From: Oxalobacteraceae bacterium
GTDB taxonomy: Bacteria; Pseudomonadota; Gammaproteobacteria; Burkholderiales; Burkholderiaceae_D
NCBI GenBank assembly: GCA_013284265.1
Contig: JABTBR010000006.1
Coordinates: 1 to 64,000, forward strand
Length of the DNA: 64,000 nucleotides
Reading direction: 5' to 3'
In this document: positions 26,655 through 33,761 of the stretch, piece by piece
How positions within the stretch are numbered: the stretch's first letter is position 1
How the letters are laid out: each line of letters begins with the position of its first letter
Program-made: the position numbers and the translations under genes
Notes under the pieces: model-generated
The model's database searches: none
Told to the model about the DNA's origin: nothing
What the model saw: only the letters and a program-made list of their open reading frames with translations

Positions 26655-26814
26655 CTATAGCTGCCGTGCCAGGTCTTGCGCGGTCTGTATATCTGTGGCC
26701 TGGCTTGATTTGTCGCCTCCGGCGCTCAATTCGCGTTTGAATGCGCGCGCGGGCGCGGCGATCGGTGAGCCTGTTCATCCAATTGCGGAAGATTGCGGTC
26801 TGCAGAATGTTCAT
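26655..26814 (-). pseudogene. RelE/HigB-like toxin with internal deletion (unit 1)
   Basis: The first 31 residues (MNILQTAIFRNWMNRLTDRR, ARARIQTRIER) match the start of RelE-superfamily 'addiction module killer' toxins. The normal end is present in another frame: GGDKSSQATDIQTAQDLARQL, closing at 26655-26657. The middle, which in the family carries about 40-45 residues including the catalytic part, is missing, and the join shifts the frame. The toxin cannot be active. It shares the antitoxin's ribosome-binding region. Confidence 0.8.
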
Positions 26815-27008
26815 GAGGAATGGCGCAGTTTTATTTTACTGTATCTCAAGGGATACAGTGCGCCCTGAGCTTTCTCAAGCTAGCGGGGCGCATGCGATGC
26901 GTGGGCGGCGCATCTTTGGTTCTGCGAATCAAAGCAACACAAAAAACTGAAAATTTCCCCTTTGCATCCTTAACTAATCTGAAAACCCCTGCTATAATCT
27001 TGTCTTTC

Positions 27009-27085
27009 GCGGCTGTAGCTCAGCTGGATAGAGTACTTGGCTACGAACCAAGGGGTCGTGGGTTCAATTCCTGCCAGCCGCACCA
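27009..27085 (+). tRNA. tRNA-Arg (ACG), copy 3
   Basis: Same 77 bases as the other copies, exactly 1314 bases after copy 2. TATAAT precedes it and the terminator hairpin follows at 27093-27121. Confidence 0.97.
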
Positions 27086-27180
27086 GAATATCGGGACCAG
27101 ATTGCAAAATCTGGTCCCTTTTTCTATTTCGCGCCGGTTTTTCTGTTGGCCGGCCTCGGCGGGCAGCGCCGCCGCCCGAC

Positions 27181-27429
27181 TTATCCTTTTACCAGGTGCA
27201 AGCTTGGCCGCGGCGTCTCGCCGCTGGCCGCTTCGCAGCGTGCCGGTGGCGCGACATCGCTCACGCGGCGCTGGGCCGATCCCGCCAGCACCCGCAACAT
27301 CACATGATTGGGAATGCCGCGCAGCCGCATATAGGCCCAGGCCACCGCGCAGCCAGCCTGGCTGTCCAGGAAAATGCCTTGCGCAATGATGCGCGCGCGT
27401 TCTTCGTCCTTACGGGTTTTGTTCGACAT
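27181..27429 (-). CDS. hypothetical protein, 82 aa (unit 2)
   Basis: Identical to the protein encoded at 25867-26115; second copy made by the tandem duplication. Function unknown. Confidence 0.6.
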   Translation of the reverse strand: MSNKTRKDEERARIIAQGIFLDSQAGCAVAWAYMRLRGIPNHVMLRVLAGSAQRRVSDVAPPARCEAASGETPRPSLHLVKG

Positions 27430-27642
27430 GCCAGATCCCCATCCGGTGGCAATGCAAGGGGCTGCGATAGCCTATGCACGGTTGTAAATTCCCACGGGGT
27501 GAGGTGAGTGCTTGAAACTTGCCTGCGCCGCCGGAGCATTGCGGGGCGCCGGTGGCTGAGCCCAGACTGTCGGCTCAGCGCCAAATTTAACATAGTCAGC
27601 AAATTTGGATCATTGCAATTCGCAATGGATTCCCCATTTTCA

Positions 27643-27960
27643 CTAGGTGCTGACGCTTGCGCACGATATCGGCACGGCTTTGACGCTCAGCTGCAAGCCA
27701 AACGTCTTCATGATCTTTAAGATCGTGTCGAAACTCGGTTTCGTTTCGCCGGAAAGTGTCTTGTACAAACTCTCGCGCCCCAGGCCGGTTTCTTTTGCCA
27801 GTTGAGTCATGCCCCTGGCGCGGGCGATATTTCCAATCGCCTTGACGATAAATGTGGAATCGTTGCCCGCTTCCTCGATCACCGCCTCCAGGTACAGGGC
27901 AATATCCTCGGTGCTTTGAAGGTAGTCTGTGCTATCCCATTTTGTCAGTTGTAATTCCAT
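27643..27960 (-). CDS. HTH antitoxin (unit 2)
   Basis: Identical to the antitoxin at 26329-26646, with the same AGGAGG site and the same damaged toxin gene upstream. The two copies double the dose of a repressor that has no working toxin here. Confidence 0.85.
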   Translation of the reverse strand: MELQLTKWDSTDYLQSTEDIALYLEAVIEEAGNDSTFIVKAIGNIARARGMTQLAKETGLGRESLYKTLSGETKPSFDTILKIMKTFGLQLSVKAVPISCASVST

Positions 27961-27968
27961 GATGCCTC

Positions 27969-28128
27969 CTATAGCTGCCGTGCCAGGTCTTGCGCGGTCT
28001 GTATATCTGTGGCCTGGCTTGATTTGTCGCCTCCGGCGCTCAATTCGCGTTTGAATGCGCGCGCGGGCGCGGCGATCGGTGAGCCTGTTCATCCAATTGC
28101 GGAAGATTGCGGTCTGCAGAATGTTCAT
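27969..28128 (-). pseudogene. RelE/HigB-like toxin with internal deletion (unit 2)
   Basis: The same deletion as in 26655-26814. The toxin was therefore already broken before the tandem duplication arose. Confidence 0.8.
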
Positions 28129-28322
28129 GAGGAATGGCGCAGTTTTATTTTACTGTATCTCAAGGGATACAGTGCGCCCTGAGCTTTCTCAAGCTAGCGG
28201 GGCGCATGCGATGCGTGGGCGGCGCATCTTTGGTTCTGCGAATCAAAGCAACACAAAAAACTGAAAATTTCCCCTTTGCATCCTTAACTAATCTGAAAAC
28301 CCCTGCTATAATCTTGTCTTTC

Positions 28323-28399
28323 GCGGCTGTAGCTCAGCTGGATAGAGTACTTGGCTACGAACCAAGGGGTCGTGGGTTCAATTCCTGCCAGCCGCACCA
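28323..28399 (+). tRNA. tRNA-Arg (ACG), copy 4
   Basis: Same 77 bases, 1314 bases after copy 3. Its 3' flank (ATTGAAAGATCTGG) resembles that of copy 1 more than those of copies 2 and 3, marking the end of the duplication. A terminator follows at 28407-28435. Confidence 0.97.
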
Positions 28400-28514
28400 G
28401 AATATCGGGACCAGATTGAAAGATCTGGTCCCTTTTTCTATTCCGCGTCCGGTTTTGCACAGGGCGCATCACAATGCAGCGTCCGCGGTCGCGGTAGCGC
28501 TGCAGCCGCAGGTA

Positions 28515-29102
28515 TCAAAGGGATCGTCGTCGCGCCGTGAAGGCGAGCAGGCCCAGGCCGGCCAGCAGCAGCGCATAGCTGTGCGCTTCGGGTACGGCGC
28601 TGACTGAAATATTGTCGAGCACGGTCTGGTCGAAATTGCCGTTGCCGCGCATGACCACCCGGGTCACGCCCGTCCAGCCGAACACCACATGGGTGGGGCG
28701 CTCGGCATTGGCCATCACATCGAGGGAATACACCAGCCGGTCGCCGACATAGCCATCGAAATGGGCCGGCACGTCGCGCGAGGCGAAGGCGTTGGTCACT
28801 TCAATGCTGAGCAGGTTGAAGCGCGACGTGCTGGTGAAGGCGGCATCTTCGCCGGCGCGGTTGAAGGCGACGTTGTAGAACGAGGCCATGCCGTTGGCGT
28901 AGCCCGAGCCCTGGTACTGCGGCAGCAGGCTGTTCAGCGCGTACAAATTACTCCATTGGAAATGGTGGTAATTGAAGTGGACCGGGTTGAAATCGACCGT
29001 ATCGATGTCATCGAAAGTGATGACATCCGCCGCTGCGCTCGCCATGGTGGCCGAGCTCAGGGCAAACAGCACGCTTGCTGCAAATTTCTTGCATGTTGTC
29101 AT
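28515..29102 (-). CDS. exported PEP-CTERM protein
   Basis: 195 aa from the ATG at 29102, which has GGAGTC upstream and opens a signal peptide (MTTCKKFAASVLFALSSATM, ASA). The C-terminus is the sorting signal VPEAHSYALLLAGLGLLAF followed by TARRR: a PEP-like motif, a membrane segment and a basic tail. This is recognised by exosortase EpsH-type systems; no exosortase is in the window. The middle has a beta-sandwich-like pattern seen in many PEP-CTERM proteins (FSVSAVPE-type ends, VVFGWTGVTRVVMRGNGNFD). Likely surface or exopolysaccharide-associated; exact role unknown. Confidence 0.85.
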   Translation of the reverse strand: MTTCKKFAASVLFALSSATMASAAADVITFDDIDTVDFNPVHFNYHHFQWSNLYALNSLLPQYQGSGYANGMASFYNVAFNRAGEDAAFTSTSRFNLLSIEVTNAFASRDVPAHFDGYVGDRLVYSLDVMANAERPTHVVFGWTGVTRVVMRGNGNFDQTVLDNISVSAVPEAHSYALLLAGLGLLAFTARRRSL

Positions 29103-29211
29103 GAAGACTCCAGAAGTTGACTCGCGTGATGTAAAGAAAGACATGAAATTATTGCATAAATGTCTTTTCGATCACAGGTTTAGTTCTGAAGGGTGCGCGG
29201 GTCGTTGCTTT

Positions 29212-30168
29212 TCAGTGCACTAAATTTTCAGGGCTTCCTTTTTGCCATGCTTCGATGTTATGGATAAGCTGATCGGCCAGCCCCTGCATCGCCTGCGCGC
29301 TGGCCCAGGCCGAATGCGGTGTCAGGATGAAGTTGGGCAGGCGCAGGCGCAGCAGCACATTGTCGGGCGAGGGCGGTTCCTTGCTCAGCACATCGAAACC
29401 GGCGCCGGCGATGACGCCGCTGTGCAGCGCCTGCGCCAGCGCCGCCTCGTCGACCAGGCCGCCGCGCGCGGTGTTGATCAGGATCGCCGAGCGCTGCATG
29501 CGCGCCAGTTCGGCCGCGCCGATCAGGTGGCGGGTGGCGTCCGACAGCGGCAGGTGCAGGCTGATGACGTCCGCGCTTTCCAGCAGCTCGTCCAGGCCCA
29601 CCTGGCGTACTTCCGGGTCCCGCACCGGCGAGCGGGTGTGCACGATCACTTCCATGCCGAAGGCGCGCGCGATGCGGGCCGTGGCCTGGCCCAGCGCGCC
29701 ATAGCCCACCAGGCCGAGCCGGCTGCCGGCCAGGTCGCGGATCGGATGGTCGAGCAGGCAGAAGCGTTCCGACTGCTGCCACAGGCCCGCTTCGACATCG
29801 GCGCGGTAGGCCAGCAGATTGCGGCGCAGTGCCAGCATCAGCGTGAACACGTGCTCGGGCAGGGTGTGGACCGCGTAGTTGCGGATATTGCTGACCACGA
29901 TGCCGCGCGCGCGGCAGGCCGCCAGATCGAGAATGTCGGTGCCGGTGGCGGCCACGGCGATCATCTTCAGGTCCGGCAATTGCTCCAGCTCGGCCGCGCG
30001 CAGCGCCACCTTGTTGGTGACGGCCACGCTGGCGCCAAGCAGCCGCTCCACCGTCTGTTGCGTGGTGGTGGACGGGTAGTCGGTCCAGCGGTGGGCAAAG
30101 GCGGGCGCGCGCAGCGTGGCGATCACGCTGTCGCGGTCGAGGAAAACGATGTGGGGAGCGCTGTTCAT
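29212..30168 (-). CDS. D-2-hydroxyacid dehydrogenase
   Basis: 318 aa. The NAD site is LGLVGYGALGQATARIARAF. The family signature INTARGGLVDEAAL and the catalytic His in TPHSAWAS (with Arg in NTARGG and Glu in LSKEPP) are in place. It reduces 2-oxo acids or oxidises D-2-hydroxy acids; close relatives are glycerate or hydroxypyruvate reductases. It starts inside the end of the LysR gene (4-base overlap ATGA at 30165-30168), so the two are one operon. Confidence 0.88.
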   Translation of the reverse strand: MNSAPHIVFLDRDSVIATLRAPAFAHRWTDYPSTTTQQTVERLLGASVAVTNKVALRAAELEQLPDLKMIAVAATGTDILDLAACRARGIVVSNIRNYAVHTLPEHVFTLMLALRRNLLAYRADVEAGLWQQSERFCLLDHPIRDLAGSRLGLVGYGALGQATARIARAFGMEVIVHTRSPVRDPEVRQVGLDELLESADVISLHLPLSDATRHLIGAAELARMQRSAILINTARGGLVDEAALAQALHSGVIAGAGFDVLSKEPPSPDNVLLRLRLPNFILTPHSAWASAQAMQGLADQLIHNIEAWQKGSPENLVH

Positions 30169-31124
30169 AGGGCGACCTCGAAAGTAGTACCGGCGCGCAC
30201 GGGCTGGGCCACTTTGGGCAGGCGCATGCCGGGATGGTTGGAAAACAGTTCGGCCACCCATTCTACAAACACCCGCACCTTGGCCGATAGATGGCGGTTT
30301 TGCGGATAGACCACATGGATGGGCAGCGGGTCCGAGGCCCAGTCCGGCAGCAGCAGTTCCAGCCGGCCGTCGGCGATCATCGGTTCCATCAGAAAATTGG
30401 TCATCTGCACCACGCCCAGTCCGGCCAGGCCGGCGCTCAGGTAGGCGGTGGAATCGTTGACGGCGATGTCGCCGGGCAGTTGCAACTGGTGGCGTTCGCC
30501 ATCGCGGGTGAAATCCCAGTCGAAGACCTTGCCGGTGCGGGCGGAAAAATAATTCACGCAGCGGTGCCGGGTCAGCTCGGTGGGATGGGCCGGGCGGCCA
30601 TAGCGCGCCAGATAGGCCGGCGAGGCGCAGGTGACGAAGTGGATGATGCCGACCCGGCGCGCGATCAGGCTGCTGTCGATCAGGGCGCCGCCGCGCACCG
30701 CGCAATCGACGCCTTCCTCGACCAGGTCGACCGGGCGGTCGCTGCAGCCCAGTTCCAGTTGAATGTCGGGATAGCGCGCGAAAAAGTCGGGCAGGGCGGG
30801 GATCAGGATGTCGCCCGCCAGGCCGGTGGGCGCGTCCACCCGCAGCCGTCCGCTGGGCGAGAGCCGGGTGCGCGACAGCGATTCCTCGGCGTCGCGCACG
30901 TCGGCCAGGATGCGCACGCAGCGTTCGTAATAGGCGGCGCCGTCGGCCGTGACGCTGACGTGGCGCGTGGTCCGGTGCAGCAGCTTGACGGCCAGGGTTT
31001 TTTCCAGCCCCTGGATCAGCGTCGAGACCGTCGCCTTGGGCAGGTGCAGATTGTCGGCCGCGCGCGTGAAGCCGCCCACGTCGACGACCTGGACGAAGAC
31101 TTCCATCGCTTGCAGTTTATTCAT
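30165..31124 (-). CDS. LysR-family regulator next to the efflux operon
   Basis: 319 aa. The N-terminal winged helix is MNKLQAMEVFVQVVDVGGF then RAADNLHLPKATVSTLIQGL, and a periplasmic-binding-type effector domain follows. It lies divergent to the 31284-38451 operon with 159 bases between, the usual LysR layout. Burkholderia relatives of this RND operon (CeoR for ceoAB-opcM, BpeT for bpeEF-oprC) are LysR proteins in the same place, so control of the pump is likely. It may also control the dehydrogenase, which it overlaps. Confidence 0.85.
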   Translation of the reverse strand: MNKLQAMEVFVQVVDVGGFTRAADNLHLPKATVSTLIQGLEKTLAVKLLHRTTRHVSVTADGAAYYERCVRILADVRDAEESLSRTRLSPSGRLRVDAPTGLAGDILIPALPDFFARYPDIQLELGCSDRPVDLVEEGVDCAVRGGALIDSSLIARRVGIIHFVTCASPAYLARYGRPAHPTELTRHRCVNYFSARTGKVFDWDFTRDGERHQLQLPGDIAVNDSTAYLSAGLAGLGVVQMTNFLMEPMIADGRLELLLPDWASDPLPIHVVYPQNRHLSAKVRVFVEWVAELFSNHPGMRLPKVAQPVRAGTTFEVAL

Positions 31125-31135
31125 CTTTTATCTCC

Positions 31136-31157
31136 ATTGTTCGGATTGCTGAACAAT
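31136..31157. promoter_or_regulatory. candidate LysR operator
   Basis: ATTGTTC-GGATTGCT-GAACAAT, perfect 7-base arms, in the gap between the LysR gene and the efflux operon. A second weaker dyad TAGA-TCAAG-TCTA is at 31188-31200. Either could be the LysR site; neither is tested. Confidence 0.5.
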
Positions 31158-31283
31158 CAATTCGACATTGCGCTATTTATCTGATTGTAGATCAAGTCTA
31201 TGATTGCTGTACTGCAGCATGGAATGCAGCGTCAATGGACAAATCGGCAGGCAGGCAGTTTGCAAAATCAGGAGGGTCAGATC

Positions 31284-31475
31284 ATGGGAATTCGAAACGG
31301 CATCATCGTGGCACTGGCATTTGGCGCCAGCTTGCTCGCCATGACCAGTATCGTCTACACGGATAGCTATTCGTCGGCGGCGCAAGCCGAGGCGCACGGT
31401 TTCCATGCCCTGACCCAGGCCATGCGCAGCGACGCGCTGCTGTCGTCCGCCAAACAGGGGCCGGTGCCGCAATGA
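31284..31475 (+). CDS. small membrane-anchored protein, 63 aa
   Basis: ATG at 31284 behind GGAGGGTC. One N-terminal hydrophobic helix (IIVALAFGASLLAMTSIVY) is followed by a short polar tail (SSAAQAEAHGFHALTQAM), so it is either a secreted peptide or a one-pass membrane protein. It overlaps the next gene by 4 bases (ATGA), so it is the first gene of the efflux operon. I know no counterpart in the Burkholderia operons. Confidence 0.65.
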   Translation: MGIRNGIIVALAFGASLLAMTSIVYTDSYSSAAQAEAHGFHALTQAMRSDALLSSAKQGPVPQ

Positions 31476-32323
31476 GTGAACTGAACCCGCTGTCCGAAGA
31501 ACTCAAGGTCCGTACCCTGTCGGTACGCGGGGTCGACACGGCACTGGAGGCGCGCCTGTATTTCAGCGGCGCGCCCAGTAGCAAGCGCGATTCGCTGATG
31601 GTGTTCTTCCACGCGGGCGGCTTCGTCGGCGGCGACCTGGAAGACTCGGACATGTTTCTGCGCCATCTGGTCAACTGCAATCCGAACCAGCTGGTGCTCG
31701 CTTCCCGCTATACCCTGGCCACCGTCAGCCCCTTCCCGGCGGCGGTGGAAGATGCCCACGCCGTGCTGGTCTGGGCCAAAAAGAATAAAACCAAGCTGGG
31801 TTGGACCGGCAAGCAGCTGGTGGTGGCGGGCATCGAAGCCGGCGCCAATCTGGCGGCCGTCTGTACCCTGATGTCGCGCGACCGCGGCGGCCCGGCGCTG
31901 GCGGGCCAGATCCTGATCATGCCGATGCTCGATCCCGGCCTGACCAGCTGCTCGATGCGCGAAATGCCGGCCGCGCGCGAACTGATGGAAGTGGCCGACG
32001 CCTGCGCGGCGGCCTATCGCGGCTATCTGCCGAACGCGGCCGACCGTACCCATCCGTACGCCTCGCCGCTGCAGTCCAGCCGCCTGAAGAATTTACCGCC
32101 GGCCCTGATTTTGTCGGCCGAAGACGATCCCTTGCGGGATGAAGCAGAACAATACGGCGCCAAGCTGATTTCCTGTGGCATCAAGACCACGGTCAGCCGC
32201 TTGCCGCCAGCGCCCCTGCACGAAACCGGGGCCCGTAACGAATGCGCGTGCAAAGTGCTCGCGCTGGGGGAAATCGCCAGTTTCATGGCGGGACTGGACA
32301 AGCAGGAGTCCCAGGCCGCCTAA
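31472..32323 (+). CDS. LlpE-like alpha/beta hydrolase, catalytic serine lost
   Basis: 283 aa of the hormone-sensitive-lipase type. The oxyanion-hole motif is HAGG (residues 47-50, normally HGGG). The nucleophile elbow, normally GDSAG, reads GIEAG (120-124), so the catalytic Ser is replaced by Glu. The acid (EDDPLRDE) and a C-terminal His (PLHE) remain. It is therefore probably not an esterase. Its place just before RND efflux genes matches llpE ('lipase-like protein E') in Burkholderia ceo and bpeEF operons. The gap of 145 bases to the adaptor gene leaves room for an internal promoter. Confidence 0.8.
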   Translation: MSELNPLSEELKVRTLSVRGVDTALEARLYFSGAPSSKRDSLMVFFHAGGFVGGDLEDSDMFLRHLVNCNPNQLVLASRYTLATVSPFPAAVEDAHAVLVWAKKNKTKLGWTGKQLVVAGIEAGANLAAVCTLMSRDRGGPALAGQILIMPMLDPGLTSCSMREMPAARELMEVADACAAAYRGYLPNAADRTHPYASPLQSSRLKNLPPALILSAEDDPLRDEAEQYGAKLISCGIKTTVSRLPPAPLHETGARNECACKVLALGEIASFMAGLDKQESQAA

Positions 32324-32468
32324 GCCATTCTCCACCTCATCAGCAGTACCGCTGTAAAGACGCGACCTTGATGCACAAGGTCCGGTAGTACCGTGCTGTC
32401 CCACATTTTGGCCGGAGCAGCCGGTTTCGCCAAAAATATTAAAAATTTTCATACAAAAAGGATTTAAC

Positions 32469-33758
32469 ATGAAAACCATTAAGCAATTAAATACCGTGGT
32501 CAGGCCGCTGGCCTTCGCCATGGCCTTGGCGGGACTGGCCGCATTCGGTTTGTCCGGATGCGATGATGCAACGGGCAAGACCGCCGAAGCGCCAGCGCCG
32601 GCCGGTCCGCCGATTTCCGCCGCCACCGTGGTGGAAAAGAGCATCACCGAAACCCAGGAATTCTCGGGCCGCCTGGAAGCGATCGAACGGGTGGAAATCC
32701 GTTCGCGCGTCGGTGGTTTCATCACCGCCGTCAACTTCAAACCCGGTAGCGAAGTCAAGAAGGGCGACGTTCTGTTCGTCATCGACACCCGTCCATTCCA
32801 GGCTGAAGCGAACCGCGCCGAAGCGGCCGCCGTCTCGGCCCGCGCCAAGGCCGACCTGGCCAAGCTGGAACTGGTGCGCGCTGAAAAACTGCTGGCCGAC
32901 AAGGCCATCGCCCAGCGCGAATACGACGAGAAAGCCTCCGGCCTGAAAGAGCTGGACGCCAACGCCCGCGCCGCCCAGGCCCAGTATGAATCGGCCAAGC
33001 TGAACCTGGGTTACTCCCAGGTGACCTCGCCGATCAACGGCCGCGTCAGCAAGGCCGAAATCACCGTCGGCAACCTGATCGATGGCGCCGCCGTCCTGAC
33101 CTCGGTGGTTTCGACCGACCGCATCTACGCCAGCTTCGAGGGCGATGAAGAGACCTATCTGCGCGTCGCTTCCCAATCGCACAAGGGCCAGCCAGTGGTG
33201 GTCAAGGTTGGCCTGGCCAACGAAGCGGGCTTCCCGCATGAGGGCAAGCTGGAATTCGTCGACAACCAGCTCGATCCGAAGACCGGCTCGGTGCGCATGC
33301 GCGCCACCTTCGCCAATGCCGACAACATCCTGGTGCCCGGCCTGTTCGCGCGCGTCCAGGTCGGTGCCGGCGCCGGCGACAAGGCCCAGACCCAGGCCAT
33401 CCTGATCAACGACCGCGCCGTCGGCACGGATCAGAACCGCAAGTTCGTGTTCGTCGTCGGCGCCGATGGCAAAGCCGAATACCGTCCGGTCAAGCTGGGC
33501 GCCACTTCCGACGGCCTGCGCATGGTGCGCGAAGGCCTGAAGTCCGGCGAGAAGATCGTCGTCAACGGCCTGCAGCGCGTGCGCCCCGGTTCGCCGGTCA
33601 CCGCCCAGATGGTGGCGATGGACTTCGACCCGGCCGCTCCGGTGGCCGCCGCCGATCCGCTGAAACCCGACACAAAAGTTGACGCAAAAGCTGACGCCAA
33701 ACCCGCGGCGAAAGACGCCAAGGTCGCGGCCAAGGCGGAATCGACTACCAAGGAATAA
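32469..33758 (+). CDS. RND efflux periplasmic adaptor (lipoprotein)
   Basis: 429 aa of the AcrA/MexE family. The signal peptide ends in the lipobox LSGC (Cys about 31), so the protein is probably anchored to the inner membrane. The HlyD/lipoyl half-motif (VEIRSRVGGFITAVNFKPGS), an alpha-hairpin (EANRAEAAAVSARAKADLAK) and the matching second half (NLGYSQVTSPINGRVSKAEI) are in order. The C-terminal tail is rich in Lys, Asp and Ala repeats (VDAKADAKPAAKDAK), which is unusual. It links the pump to the outer-membrane channel. Three bases separate it from the pump gene. Confidence 0.92.
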   Translation: MKTIKQLNTVVRPLAFAMALAGLAAFGLSGCDDATGKTAEAPAPAGPPISAATVVEKSITETQEFSGRLEAIERVEIRSRVGGFITAVNFKPGSEVKKGDVLFVIDTRPFQAEANRAEAAAVSARAKADLAKLELVRAEKLLADKAIAQREYDEKASGLKELDANARAAQAQYESAKLNLGYSQVTSPINGRVSKAEITVGNLIDGAAVLTSVVSTDRIYASFEGDEETYLRVASQSHKGQPVVVKVGLANEAGFPHEGKLEFVDNQLDPKTGSVRMRATFANADNILVPGLFARVQVGAGAGDKAQTQAILINDRAVGTDQNRKFVFVVGADGKAEYRPVKLGATSDGLRMVREGLKSGEKIVVNGLQRVRPGSPVTAQMVAMDFDPAAPVAAADPLKPDTKVDAKADAKPAAKDAKVAAKAESTTKE

Positions 33759-33761
33759 ACC

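Larger units (their letters stand above)
25664..28291 (+). repeat. 1314-bp tandem duplication carrying tRNA-Arg and an antitoxin gene
   Basis: Unit 1 is 25664-26977 and unit 2 is 26978-28291. Every gene inside is the same in both (encoded proteins identical), and each unit starts at TCTGAAAACCCCTGC before a tRNA. A further partial unit (28292 to about 28418) holds the fourth tRNA. The end points fall in and around the tRNA genes and their terminators, as expected from unequal recombination between tRNA repeats. Confidence 0.93.

Noticed and set aside
25472..28399. Genomic island inserted at tRNA-Arg
   Set aside because: No integrase or att-flanked insertion is seen; the repeats around the tRNAs are explained by a simple tandem duplication.
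29242..30309. 355-aa open frame antisense to the dehydrogenase
   Set aside because: Shadow frame; the dehydrogenase and LysR genes have all catalytic and DNA-binding motifs.
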